Assembly: GCA_015179125.1 (NCBI GenBank)
Contig: WHVA01000424.1
Coordinates: 36,562-100,561, forward strand
From: Gautieria morchelliformis
Taxonomy: Eukaryota; Basidiomycota; Agaricomycetes; Gomphales; Gomphaceae
Direction of reading: 5' to 3'
DNA: 64,000 nucleotides
A program made the position numbers and the translations under genes. This document shows, piece after piece, positions 51,762 through 63,294 of this stretch (positions are counted from its first letter, which is position 1; each line of letters opens with the position of its first letter). The notes under the pieces were generated by a model. It was not told the DNA's origin and searched no databases. It saw only the letters and a program-made list of their open reading frames with translations.

Positions 51762-54700
51762 TCATTTTTTGTTTCCCTCCATCGCTCCCTCAGGGAGCGT
51801 CATGTTCCGATGCGACTTCTCAAACCTCCCCGTCTTGTGTATGTATCTGAACAAGTGTCCCATAGCTCTGTGTCCACCTAGGAGTGTCTTGACCGATTTA
51901 GCCCCCCTTCTAAGACCCTTCTCCAGTCTCCTCCTGGGCCTGTTATATGTTGGGCATTGAAATAGGTAGTGGTGTATGGTTTCTGGCATGTTTCGGCACG
52001 TGGGGCACAACGGTGAGTCTGCTTTGCCTATCTTGTGCATGTGTTTGTTCAAAGCTATGTGCCCCGTCCTGAGCTGCCTGAGTAGGCTTGCATGTTTATG
52101 CGGCATGTTCCTAGTCATTTTCGAGAATGCTGCAGATGGCATAGAGTGTTGTTTAGTGCTAGGGATATTATTTGAGATGATATGATTTAATCTCTCAATT
52201 GCGAGATAAATCGAGTAAGGCTTGAAGTTGACAGGAATATCTGCACACGCAATAAATGTGTGTGTCTTATGAATTATGTCGACTGGAAGTTCTACTACTG
52301 TGTGAGGGGCGAAACGAAGTGTGATTTCACTGCTATGTTAATTGTACATGGGGCTAGGTATTTATTAGCTATTGATGGTGCTTGGCGGTTAGGGGATTAG
52401 TGGTGCAATGCTAAGGGATTGATGGAATGGGGTGAACGGCGCATGGACAACGATAGGAGTGTCGACACGCGCTATATAAGTTGGGCTTGGAGATGGAGCG
52501 TAAAACAGGATGAGGAAACGGATGTTTGGTGATGGATAGGGGGCATAGTCTGGGTATAGGCAGGGTCGGCTCAACGTGTCGCGTCCCTTGATTGGGTCAC
52601 GTGACTGATGGAAGGTGCGTGATTCGGGATGGGCTCGGTGGTCTTGGATAGGGTTCCTTGGGTGTTATAGGTCGTGGTAACATGTGCTATGTGTCCTTGT
52701 GACATCGGCGGAGTCGGGGACTGTGATAGGGTCGGGTCGAGTGGGCATATGATGGTCCGGCGGTCTCGGGTACGAGTGCCGCGGGGTGTATGCTCCGAGA
52801 GGATTATCGATGTGTCAATTGTGATGTGAGCTCGTGTTTGTTGTAATTAATATGTTAATATTGTGTTTTTCAATACTTTCAACATAGAGGGGTCAATTTC
52901 GAGCGCAAACTGTGCTCTTGGTGACTTAGCAAATGCTGTCCGTGCTTGCTGTTTCAGCTTCGCATTGTGCCTCTGCGTCTCGGCCGCCCTGCTTATCGGC
53001 AGAAGTCCATGACACTCCGTTGGTATTTCCCTCTCGCTGCTGGTTGCTCCCTTCGCAGCCTTCTTCGCTTCTGCATCCGCCCTCTCGTTCCGTTTTACCC
53101 CCCCGTGTCCTGGTACCCACCTCATCACAACCCTCGCTCCTGCCTGCTGTTCAACGACTTTCTGGACCTGCTTGTGTACCGCATTGACCAAGTATTGCCC
53201 GGGTATGGCGCTCTCTTTTCTGGTCGTCCGGATCGCCGCCTGACTGTCTAGGGCTATCACGTATCTGTCGCTCCTCTCTGCGCGTAGCATTTTGGCTGCC
53301 ATTGCCACTCCCGCTAACTCAGCCTCGAATACCGTGTGCTCGTTTTCCGACCCCATGTGTAAGCGCACCGATTTGAGATCCCTCCCATTTTTGTATAGTA
53401 CTGCCGCGGCTCCTATTCCACCTTCCAGGCATGAGCCGTGAGAAAAGACTACCACCTCCGCCCCTTCTGATTCTATCTGCTCGATCGCTTGCTCTTTGTC
53501 GTGCAGGATCCGTGTGCTCAAGGCCAGATCCCACTTGGGTCCGAAGACAGCGGTTTGGATCTTTTCCATCCTTTCCGGGTTGAGCCCATAAGCGTGCAGA
53601 ATCTCGTGAAGGGGTGATCGGTGGTGCTGTGCATATCTTTTAGCTGTTCTCTTTACTTTCGCAGCGAGTGGGTGGTCGTCTGGTAAACAAGCGAGTCTTA
53701 CCGCTGCTCTGTGTATCAGCTTGGCTACTAGCAGCGGGAACGGCATGAGGTTGGTGTGCACTTTGAGTGTGTCCGTGGCCGTGGTTCTGAGGGCTCCGGT
53801 GATGTCCAGCACCACTTGCCTTTGTATCCTTGCTAGCTTGTTTATTTTCCCCTTGGTCCCTTTGTCCCATTCGCTTGCTGGTACAAGAAAGACGTCAGCG
53901 GCGTATAGCAGTTTTGGCACTGCCATGGGTAGGTAGTAGGTTCTCATGTGCTTAGCTGTGATTCCTTTGGTCGGCCTTGCCAATCTTCTGTATTGTCCAA
54001 TGTACGCTTCGCCCTTCTTTAGCGCGTAGTTTGTATGTTCCTTGAATCTGAGTTCTTGGTCCATGATCACTCCTAGAAGTTTGTGCGTTGCTGTGGGATC
54101 TATGTGGTGCTGCCCTATTCTTATCGTGGCCTGGTCAACAGTCTGGTTTTGTTCGTTTTCGTGGGGTCCTTCTCCCTGCGTCTGCTCAACCCCATTAACC
54201 CGAACATGTCCACTGCGAACTGGCATTCATGCCTCGCGGCCCAGCTGTATGCCCCATCTGGCCTGGTCATTATATCCAACAGCTTGTTGAAGGCTTCTTC
54301 GAAATCAGCACCTTCCGCTGTGATAGTCGTGTCGTCCACGAAGCCTACACTGTTTTCCCCTTTCTTCCTCTGCGCTATGTCTAGTAGGTCACCGTTGTAA
54401 TACTGGTAGGCGATTGCGGACAAGGGGCACCCCTGATCCATGCCAGGCCCTATCGGTCTGGTCGCAGCCATGTGGTCATCAAAACTGACTGTCATGAGTC
54501 TATTTTGAACTTTTCTGCGTATCCATTCCATGTACTCGATCGGTACCCCTCGTCTACACATATTGTGAGTGAGTCTGTCCAAAATGATGCTTGGGAAGGC
54601 TCCCTTGATGTCCAGGTACAATACTCCCATCACTCTCCCTCTCCTCCACGCGTCCTTCGCCTCTGCTACCACGTAGTGTACCGCGTCAGTGGTTGTACGC

Positions 54701-56459
54701 CCTGGCCTGCAGCCAAAATGATTGTCGGGTAGCAATCAGTGTTTCTCAGTCATCTTGACCATGTCCTCCACCACGCAAGCTGATAATACCTTGCCTAGTG
54801 TATCCAGCAATGCTATGGGCCTGTATGCGCCAGGCACCGTATAGTCGGCTTTGCCTGGTTTGTGGAGGACTCTTGTGACCGAGTCCCTCCACTCAGCCAG
54901 GTAGGTCTTGAGCTCGAAGGTGGCTCGGTAAAGGGGTCCTATGTATGGCAAGAGCATGTCAATACATTGTTTGATGAGTACGTTCGGAATACCGTTCTCC
55001 CCCGGGGCTTTGAACAGGTTGAGTTTGTTCACTGCCCTGCGTATCTGTGTGTCGGATATTGGCTCATACTCAAAGGCTGGGGTCGGGTACTCGTAATCTG
55101 GCGGAATTCCCTCGGCGTTGGCGCTTGGTTTTGGAAAGAATGTGTCGAAGAGTAGGTCGGCTTTCTGATCATTTGTCTCTGCGATCAGTCATGTCCCATT
55201 TGGTTGCATCATTGTCAGTGTCGGGATGCGCGCCCGCCCCCATCAGCTGCCTCCGCTGAGGCGTACCTGTGCACTGTCCAGATTGTTCTCTGGTCTATGC
55301 CATCGAGGAAATCATTCCAGTGATCTTTTTTTGATTTCTCAATGGCTTCCACATACTTGTTCCTTGTGGTCCTGTACCCATCATGCACTGCGTCGGCTGG
55401 GTTGCTGCGTCTGACATATGCTCTCCTACCCAGTCGTCTGGTTTTGGCTCTGGTGCGTGTTAGCTGCAATGACCACCATCGCTTTGCGTAGGGTGACGGG
55501 TTACTTTTCGGTACCAGTTCCTCGGTGGTTGTCATTATAGCCTCTGTTAACATATGCAAGAGGTGGTGAAATTGCTGGGGGGTGGTTGGGGTTGGTTCGT
55601 GGATTGCTTCTCCAAGCCTCATTCTGAGCTGCTCACCGTATCCCTTCCAGTCGACCTGTCTATAGTTCGGTTTGGGCGCTTGTGCGTTCGCCATGACAGT
55701 TACGTTGATTATGGTGTCGGCTGGGAAATGATCGCTCTTGGGGGGTAGGTCTTCTGGCACTGTTCTGCAGCTAACTAAGCTTTCTATCAATGAAGAGGAG
55801 ATGAAAATGTTATCTGTGCGAGTGTAGTTTCCAGTTGCCATTGCTTTGAGTGTGGGTGTGTCCTTGGGCAATGCCATGTGTAAGTCGTGGTCTGCAATCG
55901 CGTCTAGCAGTACTTGCGCCTCGTCTAAGTTGGCTCTGGTGAATAGGTGCGAGTTTCGTAGCTCGTCCCACATCAGATGGTGCCTGTTAAAGTTGCCCAG
56001 CCAGACCATGCCTGCTGCTTCTCATCCATGTGGTCTTTCTTCCACTGCGCTTCTTTGAATATATTCCTGTACGGCTCTTATGCTGTTAGATTGTGTACAG
56101 TCAGCGTAAATGTTTATAACAAGCATGTCACCCATGTTTGTTTTGACTTTTATCACTGTGACGTCTGGGGGTCCCTATTTCTACTGCTTTCCACCCACCT
56201 GTCGCGATTTTCTTGCTTACAAGTATCATCGATCTTGTCCGCTTCTCTTTGTCTCGAAAGTGAGGCCCTGGGTATACTGAGTACCAGCTGGGGTGGCTCT
56301 GGTGTTGCCTAGGAAGTCAATATGCGGTTCTTGGATGGCAAGGATGTCATAACGGTCAGGTGAGCACTTAGCTAGTATTTCCGATGTCACGGTCAATGAT
56401 TTGTTGGTGTTCTGTTGTCTAACCCTTAATTTTGTGATCTGTGAGTTGTCCTCTCTCAT
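51762..56459 (-). pseudogene. LINE-2 ORF2 (endonuclease, RT, RNase H, zinc finger), disrupted
   Basis: From 5' to 3' on the minus strand: endonuclease YDILAIQEPHIDFLGNTRAT (about 56,320), WLGNFNRHHLMWDELRNSHL and SDHFPADTII (55,720-56,009), with a frame break between them. RT follows: NLFKAPGENGIPNVLIKQC, YRPIALLDTLGKVLSA, a TGA for Arg at 54736-54738, LYLDIKGAFPSIILDRLTHN, MDQGCPLSAIAYQYYNGDLL and active site GFVDDTTIT (about 54,330). After a frameshift near 54,160 the frame runs 54,226-52,890 through RNase H, where the first acid is replaced (FSHGSCLEGG instead of the TDGS of LINE-1). LTR-F splits the frame after EIDPSM. The last part (51,762-52,142) has the SPLCPTCRNMPETIHHYLFQ finger. Confidence 0.88.
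52147..52884. repeat. Solo LTR-F (738 bp), TSD TAGAG
   Basis: It starts TGTTGTTTAGTGC and ends TTTCAACA, with TAGAG on both sides (52142-52146 and 52885-52889). It interrupts LINE-2 ORF2 between EIDPSM and PSAAFSK, a contiguous pair in LINE-1. No coding sequence is present. I see no second copy in the window. Confidence 0.88.
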
Positions 56460-58029
56460 CCTCGGTGTGGATCATTGTCGTCCGTGTTTCCATCTCTCCC
56501 TTGTGTCCTCTCGCAGCTGCTTCTGATTCCGTAATCATCCAGCCTACTCTGCCTGCCTCCTCCAGGCTCCCGTCTTTGCCACCCTGGGTCCCTGTGTCCC
56601 ACGTGTGGGTTTGCTCTTCTCTTGTCCCCCGGCACGCTCCTTCTGTGTTCCGACCTCCCCCTGTTTTGGGGGCCGTCCTCTCTGCGTTGCGATTCCTCCT
56701 GGTCATCGTGGTACGTTCGCTGTTCAACGGGGGATCTCGCTCCCTCTGCTCCTCCCCTCCTGTCCTCTCCAGTGCTGGCCTTCCTGAGTATATCACCAGT
56801 GTCCTCTACATCCTCTGCCGCCCCTGTTGCTACCACGTCCACAGGCACTCGTTCGGGAAAAACCTATATGTGTGTTCAGGGTCGCTTTTCTCGGCCGCCA
56901 TGCATGCTGCCCTGAATATCGGGCACGTGCTGTCCCACGAGGCGTGCCCATGCACGTTACAGTTTGCACATTTGAATTTCTGCGGGTCGATCTCCTCACA
57001 CTCTGCCATCCTGTGCTCCATCCCACACATTCCGCACGTCTCCTGGCCATTGCACTCTGCTGCTATGTGCTTCGCGTTGTACTTTTGGCACTTCAAGCAG
57101 CGGCGTGGCTCCCTTTCCATCCTTCTAGCCCATGTTCTCTTGCCGGCGATGATTAGTCTGTCCCTAATACTTTGGTTTGCAGCTTCGGCGGTTGCGAACT
57201 TCGCGATGATATGGGCTGACTTCTGACCCGGTGTCCTTCTGTGTATGGGTTTTATCCACCGGGTCGAGAGCAGGGATCCGGTGGGTAGCTTCGAATCTCG
57301 CTCGATTTTTTTTTTCATTTCTGCTAGTGTGTCGGGTGCATGGCCCAAGGGCATGTATTCCACTATTACTGCGAGGGCTCTGTCCTTTATTGTGGCCGTG
57401 CCGCTGAATTTGCTGAGAAAGCCTTCTTTGTTTTGTTGGATCCACTTCGCTGCTTCCTCCATTTCCAGGTCGAGCACAATCCCGGTGTTCGCTAGTTTTT
57501 TGGCCCTGATGAATGCTATGGCGGTCGAGTTGTGGTTCTCTTCTAGGTTAGCAACGGCTTCGTTCGCCTTGGCTACCAGCTCTCGCAATGTTAGCTCGCC
57601 AAGTGTGTTCTGTTCCCCTTGCGGGTCTATATCTATCAGTATCCGCTTTGCTCTCACTTTCGCCTTCGCTAGGTTATTGGGATGTGACAGAGGTACGTTA
57701 CCCTTGAGTGCGGCCGCGTATGTCACATTCCCTAGTCCACTTCCCGCTTCCTGTTCCCTCATCCTTCCCATGTTGTTTAGATGTTCCACTAGGTTGCTGG
57801 CGTCTCCTGGCATCTCTTTCACGATCTCTGTTGCCGTCTTGGCATCATCTATCGCTACCTCCACCTTGCTGAGGATGGCCTCGAGACTTCTCTCGACGTG
57901 CTGCTTGACCACTACCCCCACCGCCTTTGCCGCTTCCTCTAGCATAAGTATCACTACTGCTCTAGTGCCTTCCTGTAAGGTCTTCCCACTTGCATTGTGC
58001 GCTAGGGACAGCAGAGCGTAGCTGAGCTG
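56456..58029 (-). pseudogene. LINE-2 ORF1 (gag-like, three zinc knuckles)
   Basis: This is an RNA-binding ORF1 protein. The N-terminal part is helical (EEAAKAVGVVVKQHVERSLE), the middle part reads AKRILIDIDPQGEQNTLGEL ... SKLPTGSLLSTRWIKPIHRR, and three CCHC/CCHC-like knuckles follow: CLKCQKYNAKHIAAEC, CGMCGMEHRMAEC and CANCNVHGHASWDSTC. The frame is open upstream of the first ATG (57,954) to the LTR-E junction. A stop after ECLWTW (56,830), then a second frame with a polar Arg/Asp-rich tail (56,456-56,848), indicate a frameshift near the C-terminus. Confidence 0.87.
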
Positions 58030-58612
58030 TGTTGTGATAAACGCAACTATTTCATTTCAAATCATTTATATATAAAAGAAACTAATAAAGAAAGAAAAAA
58101 AGAAAAAAAAAATCAAAAAAGAAACAGAAATGACATTTATGATAGACGTCGGCGACGACGATCACATGAATTTACGATATGCTATATTACCCATAGATCG
58201 GGTAATATACAGGAGTTCGAGCGTCGACCACGTGCGGTCGATCAGGGACGGCACGCCTATCGAGTGATGGCATCGGCCATGACATCGACAGGCGCCAGGC
58301 CATAGGCACCGAGGGGTGCGGGCACCAAACGCCGCAGAGAGCAATAGACTGCGCAGGAGTATAGGGTGCTGTGGAGCGACCTGAGAATGTCACCTGCAGT
58401 ATACATACTCAATCAGCTGCCCCACAGAAAGGGCACAGAGATAGCAGCCCCATCTCCAAGCCCAGCATATATGCTGGGCAGGGTAGACTCAGCTCCATTT
58501 TTCTATTTGAATTCCATGACACGTCTGACTAACTACTATCTTAACATCATGTGGACAGGGGCTTTGTATACTAGGTACAGATCTCTATTCCAAAGCCCAG
58601 ACAATCCTAACA
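58030..58612. repeat. LTR-E copy 2 (583 bp)
   Basis: It runs from TGTTGTGATAAACGC to CAATCCTAACA and matches 34978-35557 over its length (CGCCAGGCCATAGGCACCGA, CACCAAACGCCGCAGAG). There is no TSD: LINE-2 is on the left and copia-4 on the right, each cut at the boundary. Confidence 0.83.
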
Positions 58613-59247
58613 TCATACAGGTACCGTCCCTCGTCCATGTGTCTTCAGTGAGGCTCCGGGTGTGATGCCATTAATAGTAGAATTTTCTTCAGTGTACGTT
58701 GAAAAACAATGGCGGTCTCGGGCTATATGCGTGGTTGTGGCCGAGTCAGCAAGCCAATCTGATGTTGAGATGGAGATAAGAACTGCGTCATCAGCGGTGA
58801 ATGCAAATCATTTTCTTCCGTTTGTTGGGCAGTGTCACTATCTTTTGACTTATACCATGTTGGTGCTTGTCCTTCTTTCCCTCCTCCCTTTGCCCAACAA
58901 TCCTTTATGTAGTGACCCTTCTTGCCACAATTGCGGCACTTCCCTTTCCTGGCGCCAGATTCATCGTGTGACTGACTTCTGAGTACCGTTTGCCGGGCCG
59001 ACCCTTCTTGCCGTGCCCGATCTTCGTCCAGGATTCTGGCTATCAGGATGTCCGACGAAATTGTAGTGCCGCCGGCGTTAACCGCGGTAATGAATGAAGA
59101 CCAAGAGTCCGAGAGTGAGGTGAGTAGTGTATTAGAGAAATCATCATCTGTGATTAATTGGCCTCGGGCACACAGTTCCTGGCTGAGTCCTCGGAGTTTT
59201 CGAATATGTTCTTCCATGTTGGCTCCCTCTTCTGCGAGGGTACGGAA

Positions 59248-60548
59248 TAGTGTTCTGCAAAGCCCGGCTCGGCTCAAAAGCCCGGCTTCGGCTCGGCTCA
59301 TGCCGGCTCGGGCTCACAGAATTCAGGGCTGGGCCCTGAGTGCCGGCTTGGGCTCGGCTCGGGCTTGGCCCGGCTTAAGCCGGGGCTCTTCAGTGGGAAA
59401 TATCGACCGAGGGGATGCAACGCTGAAGTGGAAATTCTATGTACTTTTAACTAGCTAGTCGTATTCTATATCAACTTTGCTCTCCCCCTCCACAAGCTCT
59501 GTATTGAGCCTGTGCCAAGAAGATCAGACTGAGCTACAATTCATTATGAAGGCTTACCTGGCGCGAGGCTTGCATGTGCCGGCGAAGTGTACTTACTTCG
59601 AATACTAAGTTATTTTTTGTCGGTCATTTTTCCTACAAATAATATAGTCCTCATTTGCCTGCCATGGAGGAGACCTGACTCACCGGCACAATTTGCAGTC
59701 AATAATTGTTTTACCTTCCTCAATGTGTAGATTATCGAAAAAATAACATGTATCCAAAGTACGATCTTTGGACTTGATCTCCGTGTCAGGTAAGCCCTCT
59801 ACCGCATCTAGATCCTTGAGCCAGCCGTCAGGGCGAGCCGGAGCTCCCTGGACTATCTTATCTTGTATGGCTGAAGTCCCCGGTGTAGCCTTGCTTTGAG
59901 TACCTGAATCTTAGATCAATAGATAGACAATATTCTATGCAAAGATATGACTCACCAGTAATGCCACCAGATTCCTTATTCGTAACCATTTCAGTACTAC
60001 TGAAATCAGTAGGCTTGGCAACGGTCCTTGCATTTGGCTCGATCACCAGGGCCGGCTCAACAATAGTCTTTTGTTTTTTATTTTTATGTTGGTCAGTAGT
60101 TTCTACCACCTTAGTCACGACCTTGGCATGCTTGCGTTGACCAAGAACATTGGCCACATTATCGGGATCCTTCAGTGCGGCGCTTGGCTTTAGCGTTCGG
60201 CCCGAACGGGCACTCTTGATAGGGAGCAGCTGAACCTCGTCCTCATCGCTGGGGTCCTGGATATGGGGCAAGGGCATGGCAGTGAGCAGCAGACAGAAAT
60301 TTTTTCAAACTCAACCAATAGAGTACAGGAGAAACTCAAATTAGCTACCTGAGTGCCGCTTGCCACCCGAACAGTGCATACCGGGTAAGCGCCCAAAAGC
60401 CGCGGCTTCAGGGCTCGGCTCAGGCTCTCAAAACTCAAGCCGGGCCCTAGATCCCGGCCTCAGGACGGCTTTGGCCCGGCTCGGCCCGGCTTTTGGGGGC
60501 CCGGCTCCGGCTTAGGCCGCGGCTGAAGCCGGGCTTTGCAGAACACTA
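59248..60548 (-). mobile_element. Non-autonomous hAT element (1,301 bp, TSD GTACGGAA)
   Basis: Perfect terminal inverted repeats of at least 21 bp (TAGTGTTCTGCAAAGCCCGG... at the left, its complement at the right) are flanked by the 8-bp duplication GTACGGAA (59240-59247 and 60549-60556). An 8-bp TSD with TAGNG-type ends is diagnostic of the hAT superfamily. Sub-terminal regions are dense in GGCTCGG/CCCGGCTT words on both sides, likely transposase-binding repeats. The interior retains only the 5' part of a gene, so it depends on a transposase elsewhere. Confidence 0.93.
59680..60277 (-). pseudogene. hAT transposase 5' end with partial BED zinc finger
   Basis: The first exon starts at the ATG 60275-60277 (MPLPHIQDPSDEDEVQLLPI) and encodes a polar N-terminus with SARSGRTLKPSAALKDPDNV, ending near a GTGAGTCAT donor at about 59,955. 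After an intron of about 50 nt, a second exon carries sequence up to CYFFDNLHIEEGKTIIDCKL followed by C-R and a stop. The CKLC pair after GKTIID is the start of a BED-type zinc finger, the usual N-terminal DNA-binding domain of hAT transposases. The His pair and the whole catalytic domain are deleted. Confidence 0.65.
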
Positions 60549-60992
60549 GTACGGAAGAAGCTGCGGCGGAGGTTAACGATTCCGACCGCACCTTTGGACT
60601 CGAATATTTCCTGTAATCTAATCCAGATAGCGTGACTCCCCATGAATTGATCAACATAAACGAGGTGTTCATCAGATATACGTAAACAGATCTCTTTTCT
60701 CGCCTTCTTGTCTTTTTCCTTCCAATCGGCGATCGCCTGTCCTTCTGCCGATGTTACATTGTCTGGGTCCGCTGCTGTGGGTTCGACATCGGTGCCGACT
60801 GTGATTTCCCGAAGGTCTTCGTCATCAAGAATCCATTCGAGGCGGCGGCGCCATGCGGCGTAGTTGTCCCCGTTCAGGGGATCGATCTTGTACATACTAT
60901 TGGTGTTGGCAAGGGACATTGTAGGTCGATTATTGCTGATATGGAAAGATTGTTTTTTGATTAGATATTTAGTTACGGCCGGGGCCCATAAC

Positions 60993-62640
60993 CTATAGGT
61001 CGAAGATGCTTACAAATAAGATGTGAAGAAGTCTGTCGTTTCGATAATATATAGTAATGCGAGGTGTCGTCTTAAATACAAAATGCTACTCTAATTATAA
61101 CGTGTCCTTTTGTCCAGTAAAGTACAAGGAGCTCATTGTACTTTGCTGCGCTCCTTCTTCCATCCCATACCTTTGACTCCTTGTGCCTCGTACGCGTCAT
61201 CGTCTTATGTCAGCACGCCGGAAGTGCCGTTTCACTCAACACTAGCTTCCTTGCGAAGCACGTCCAGACGTCCAGAAGTAGGGTGAGGGGTTGGACCCAC
61301 ACACGTCTACAAGCGCCACTTTTCAGTTTTTCACATACGAACGCTTTGATGCAGTCCAAGCACCGGGAACTTGGGCGTCACCCTTGTCCCTAATTTGCAT
61401 GTGACCATGCGGCGCGATCGTAGCCACGGCCATTGCCGACCCGATCCCTTGATCCACGTGGTTGGCTTGGCATCTTGGGTTCCTGGTGGGGCTGGTTCTT
61501 TGATACAGTGGTGTGCCTGGGTTCCGCATCTCAGGAATGTAGATCCAGAAGCAATATCGAGCACGTGCTCGCGTATCAATAATGCATCAAGGTTCTTACA
61601 GACGCCTACAGTTCACCACACGGTCCAACACACTGCACCGTCATCCTCTGAGGCCTCTCTGCACGATGTGAGAATGGGATCTATGCGAGCGGCGACGCTT
61701 CCCAAGTTGCTTCTCTGTTTCATACCGGGAGGCACTTGCGCTCATGATTGTCCAGGTCTGACTGCCGAATGCACTGGCGATGTCACCCTGAACAGCTGAC
61801 CGGCATGACTGAGAAACAATTTGAAAGAGGTGCGTCGGAATACAACAGACACGTGCTACTTACAAGCCTTCACCGAAGCTGTCCTCAGCAGCTCCATCCT
61901 TCGACGTCCGTAAATAGAGGCATTGCCAGGATACGTTTTTAAACCGCACCCCTCCAGCGCCACCCCCGCCGCCCATGACAAGCCTCCGCAAATGCGCCAC
62001 CAACCGGCCGGAGCACGAGCTCCGCACGGTGCGTCATCCCGCGACCTCGGGGCGGGGCGTGGTTGGCAAGGCCGTCGGGAGCTCGCGACGTCGCTGTGGC
62101 GTGCGGAGAGGAATGGGAGCGATAGTGGCTTGCGAGTCACGCAGAATGTTGGAGTGAGCAGAAAGAAGGTTGAAGCGGCAAAAGAAGCTCGGAAGAACCG
62201 CGCGAGAAGCATGCAGAAGCTGAAAGAACCTCATTAGTAAGCTCGTGCACGGCACCTCATCAACGCCAACGCACCTTGGTCAAAGGTATCTCCCCCGGCC
62301 GTCGTCGAGAGATTTTGTATTGCGGCATGCGCGCCGTATCCTGGACTATGGGCAGTGCGGTATGTGGGGAGAGCGTTGTGGAGTTGTGGGGCGACATGGG
62401 GTCCGGCGCTCAGGGAGCATGTGCGCGGGCGCCAAGGTAGAGCCCGATTAATCGGCGCGGTAAGTAACGTTATTCGGCGGAATTTACCGCGTTCGCACGG
62501 TAAATTCAGAACACGCGTAAATGCGGAATCAAACCGGCTGCCAGCGCTGTATCCAGGATAGTGCTCGGATACTTGCTCTGTTAGCGCTCGGTCGTTTTTC
62601 GCGCAGGCCATTCCGGAGTAAAGTTCGCATGTGGGTGATG
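60993..62640. other. No recognised gene; possible degraded copia-4 LTR at the left
   Basis: The first 150 bp or so may be the 5' LTR of copia-4, because they follow its primer-binding site. Beyond it I recognise no domain in any frame. A palindromic CGCGGTAAGTAACG...AATTTACCGCG segment lies at about 62,456-62,492. Base composition is balanced and not repeat-like, so this could be ordinary intergenic DNA. Confidence 0.35.
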
Positions 62641-62749
62641 GATGCTTGACCAGTGATTGCACAGAGGATTTACCGCTGTTATATACTGTATATCCTTTCT
62701 GTGTTGTCTTTCTTTTATACAAGGCTTGAGAGTAATCTCAAAATCATTG

Positions 62750-63294
62750 CCACACACTAGAAATAATGAACATGATGTGTGTCAGGCTGTGAGTGCAACA
62801 GGATGCCTGTCAGGCTGTGAGTGTGCCAGAAATAATCAACATGATGCGTGTCAGCCGTGAGTGCGCTTGAAATAATCGACATGATGCACGTCAGCCACAA
62901 GCTTGGAATAATTGACATGATGTGTAGGCACACTTGAAATAATCAACATGATGCACATCAGCCACGAGCTTGGAATAATTGACATGATGCGTAGGCACAC
63001 TTGAAATAATCGACATGATGCATGTCAGCCATGAGCTTGAAATAATTGACATGATGTGTAGGCGCACTTGAAATAATTGACATGATGCACGTCAGCCATG
63101 AGCTTGAAATAATTGACATCTCACCCGTGAGCTTGGAATAGTTGACATGATGTGAGGGCCTGAAATAGTTGACTTGATGCGTATCAGCCCTGAGCACGCT
63201 TGAAATAATTGACATGATGCATGTCAACCATGAGCTTGAAATAATTGACATGTCAGCCGTGAGCTTGGAATAGTTGACATGATGTGAGGGCCTG
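62750..63294. repeat. Satellite with about 67-bp period
   Basis: Units alternate TTGAAATAATCGACATGATG and GAGCTTGGAATAATTGACAT blocks. The GGCACACTTGAAATAATC start recurs at about 62,927, 62,994 and 63,061. ATGATGCACGTCAGCC is a recurring core. The array resumes after LTR-G. Confidence 0.88.

Larger units (their letters stand above)
51491..58029 (-). mobile_element. LINE-2: Tad1-like non-LTR retrotransposon
   Basis: The minus-strand LINE is of the same family as LINE-1, with ORF1 (58029-56456) and ORF2 (56459-51762). The 3' end is cut at LTR-A before any A-rich tail. The 5' end is cut by LTR-E at 58029, with the ORF1 frame open up to the junction. A 738-bp solo LTR-F interrupts the end of ORF2. 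Confidence 0.87.
58613..60919 (-). pseudogene. copia-4: gag and protease start, split by a hAT element
   Basis: The minus-strand gag starts at the ATG 60917-60919 (MSLANTNSMYKIDPLNGDNY ... AAWRRRLEWILDDEDLREIT) and continues to LRRSFFRT. Beyond the hAT insertion it resumes with LAEEGANMEEHIRKLRGLSQ ... LLTSLSDSWSSFITAVNA, the zinc knuckle CRNCGKKGHYIKDCW and, in a shifted frame, a protease-like WLADSATTTHIARD at about 58,740. Integrase, RT and RNase H are gone, cut off at LTR-E (58,612). A CCCATAACC primer-binding-like site lies upstream at 60,984-60,992, so a degraded LTR probably starts near 60,993, but I cannot define its end. Confidence 0.85.

Noticed and set aside
62456-62492. Palindromic GGTAA...TTACC segment as a regulatory site
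   Set aside because: It is a single occurrence with no neighbouring gene and no second copy, so nothing supports a function.
62750-63294. Regular repeats considered as a CRISPR array
   Set aside because: There are no constant repeat/unique spacer units, the units themselves diverge gradually, the genome is eukaryotic, and no cas genes are present. It is a satellite.
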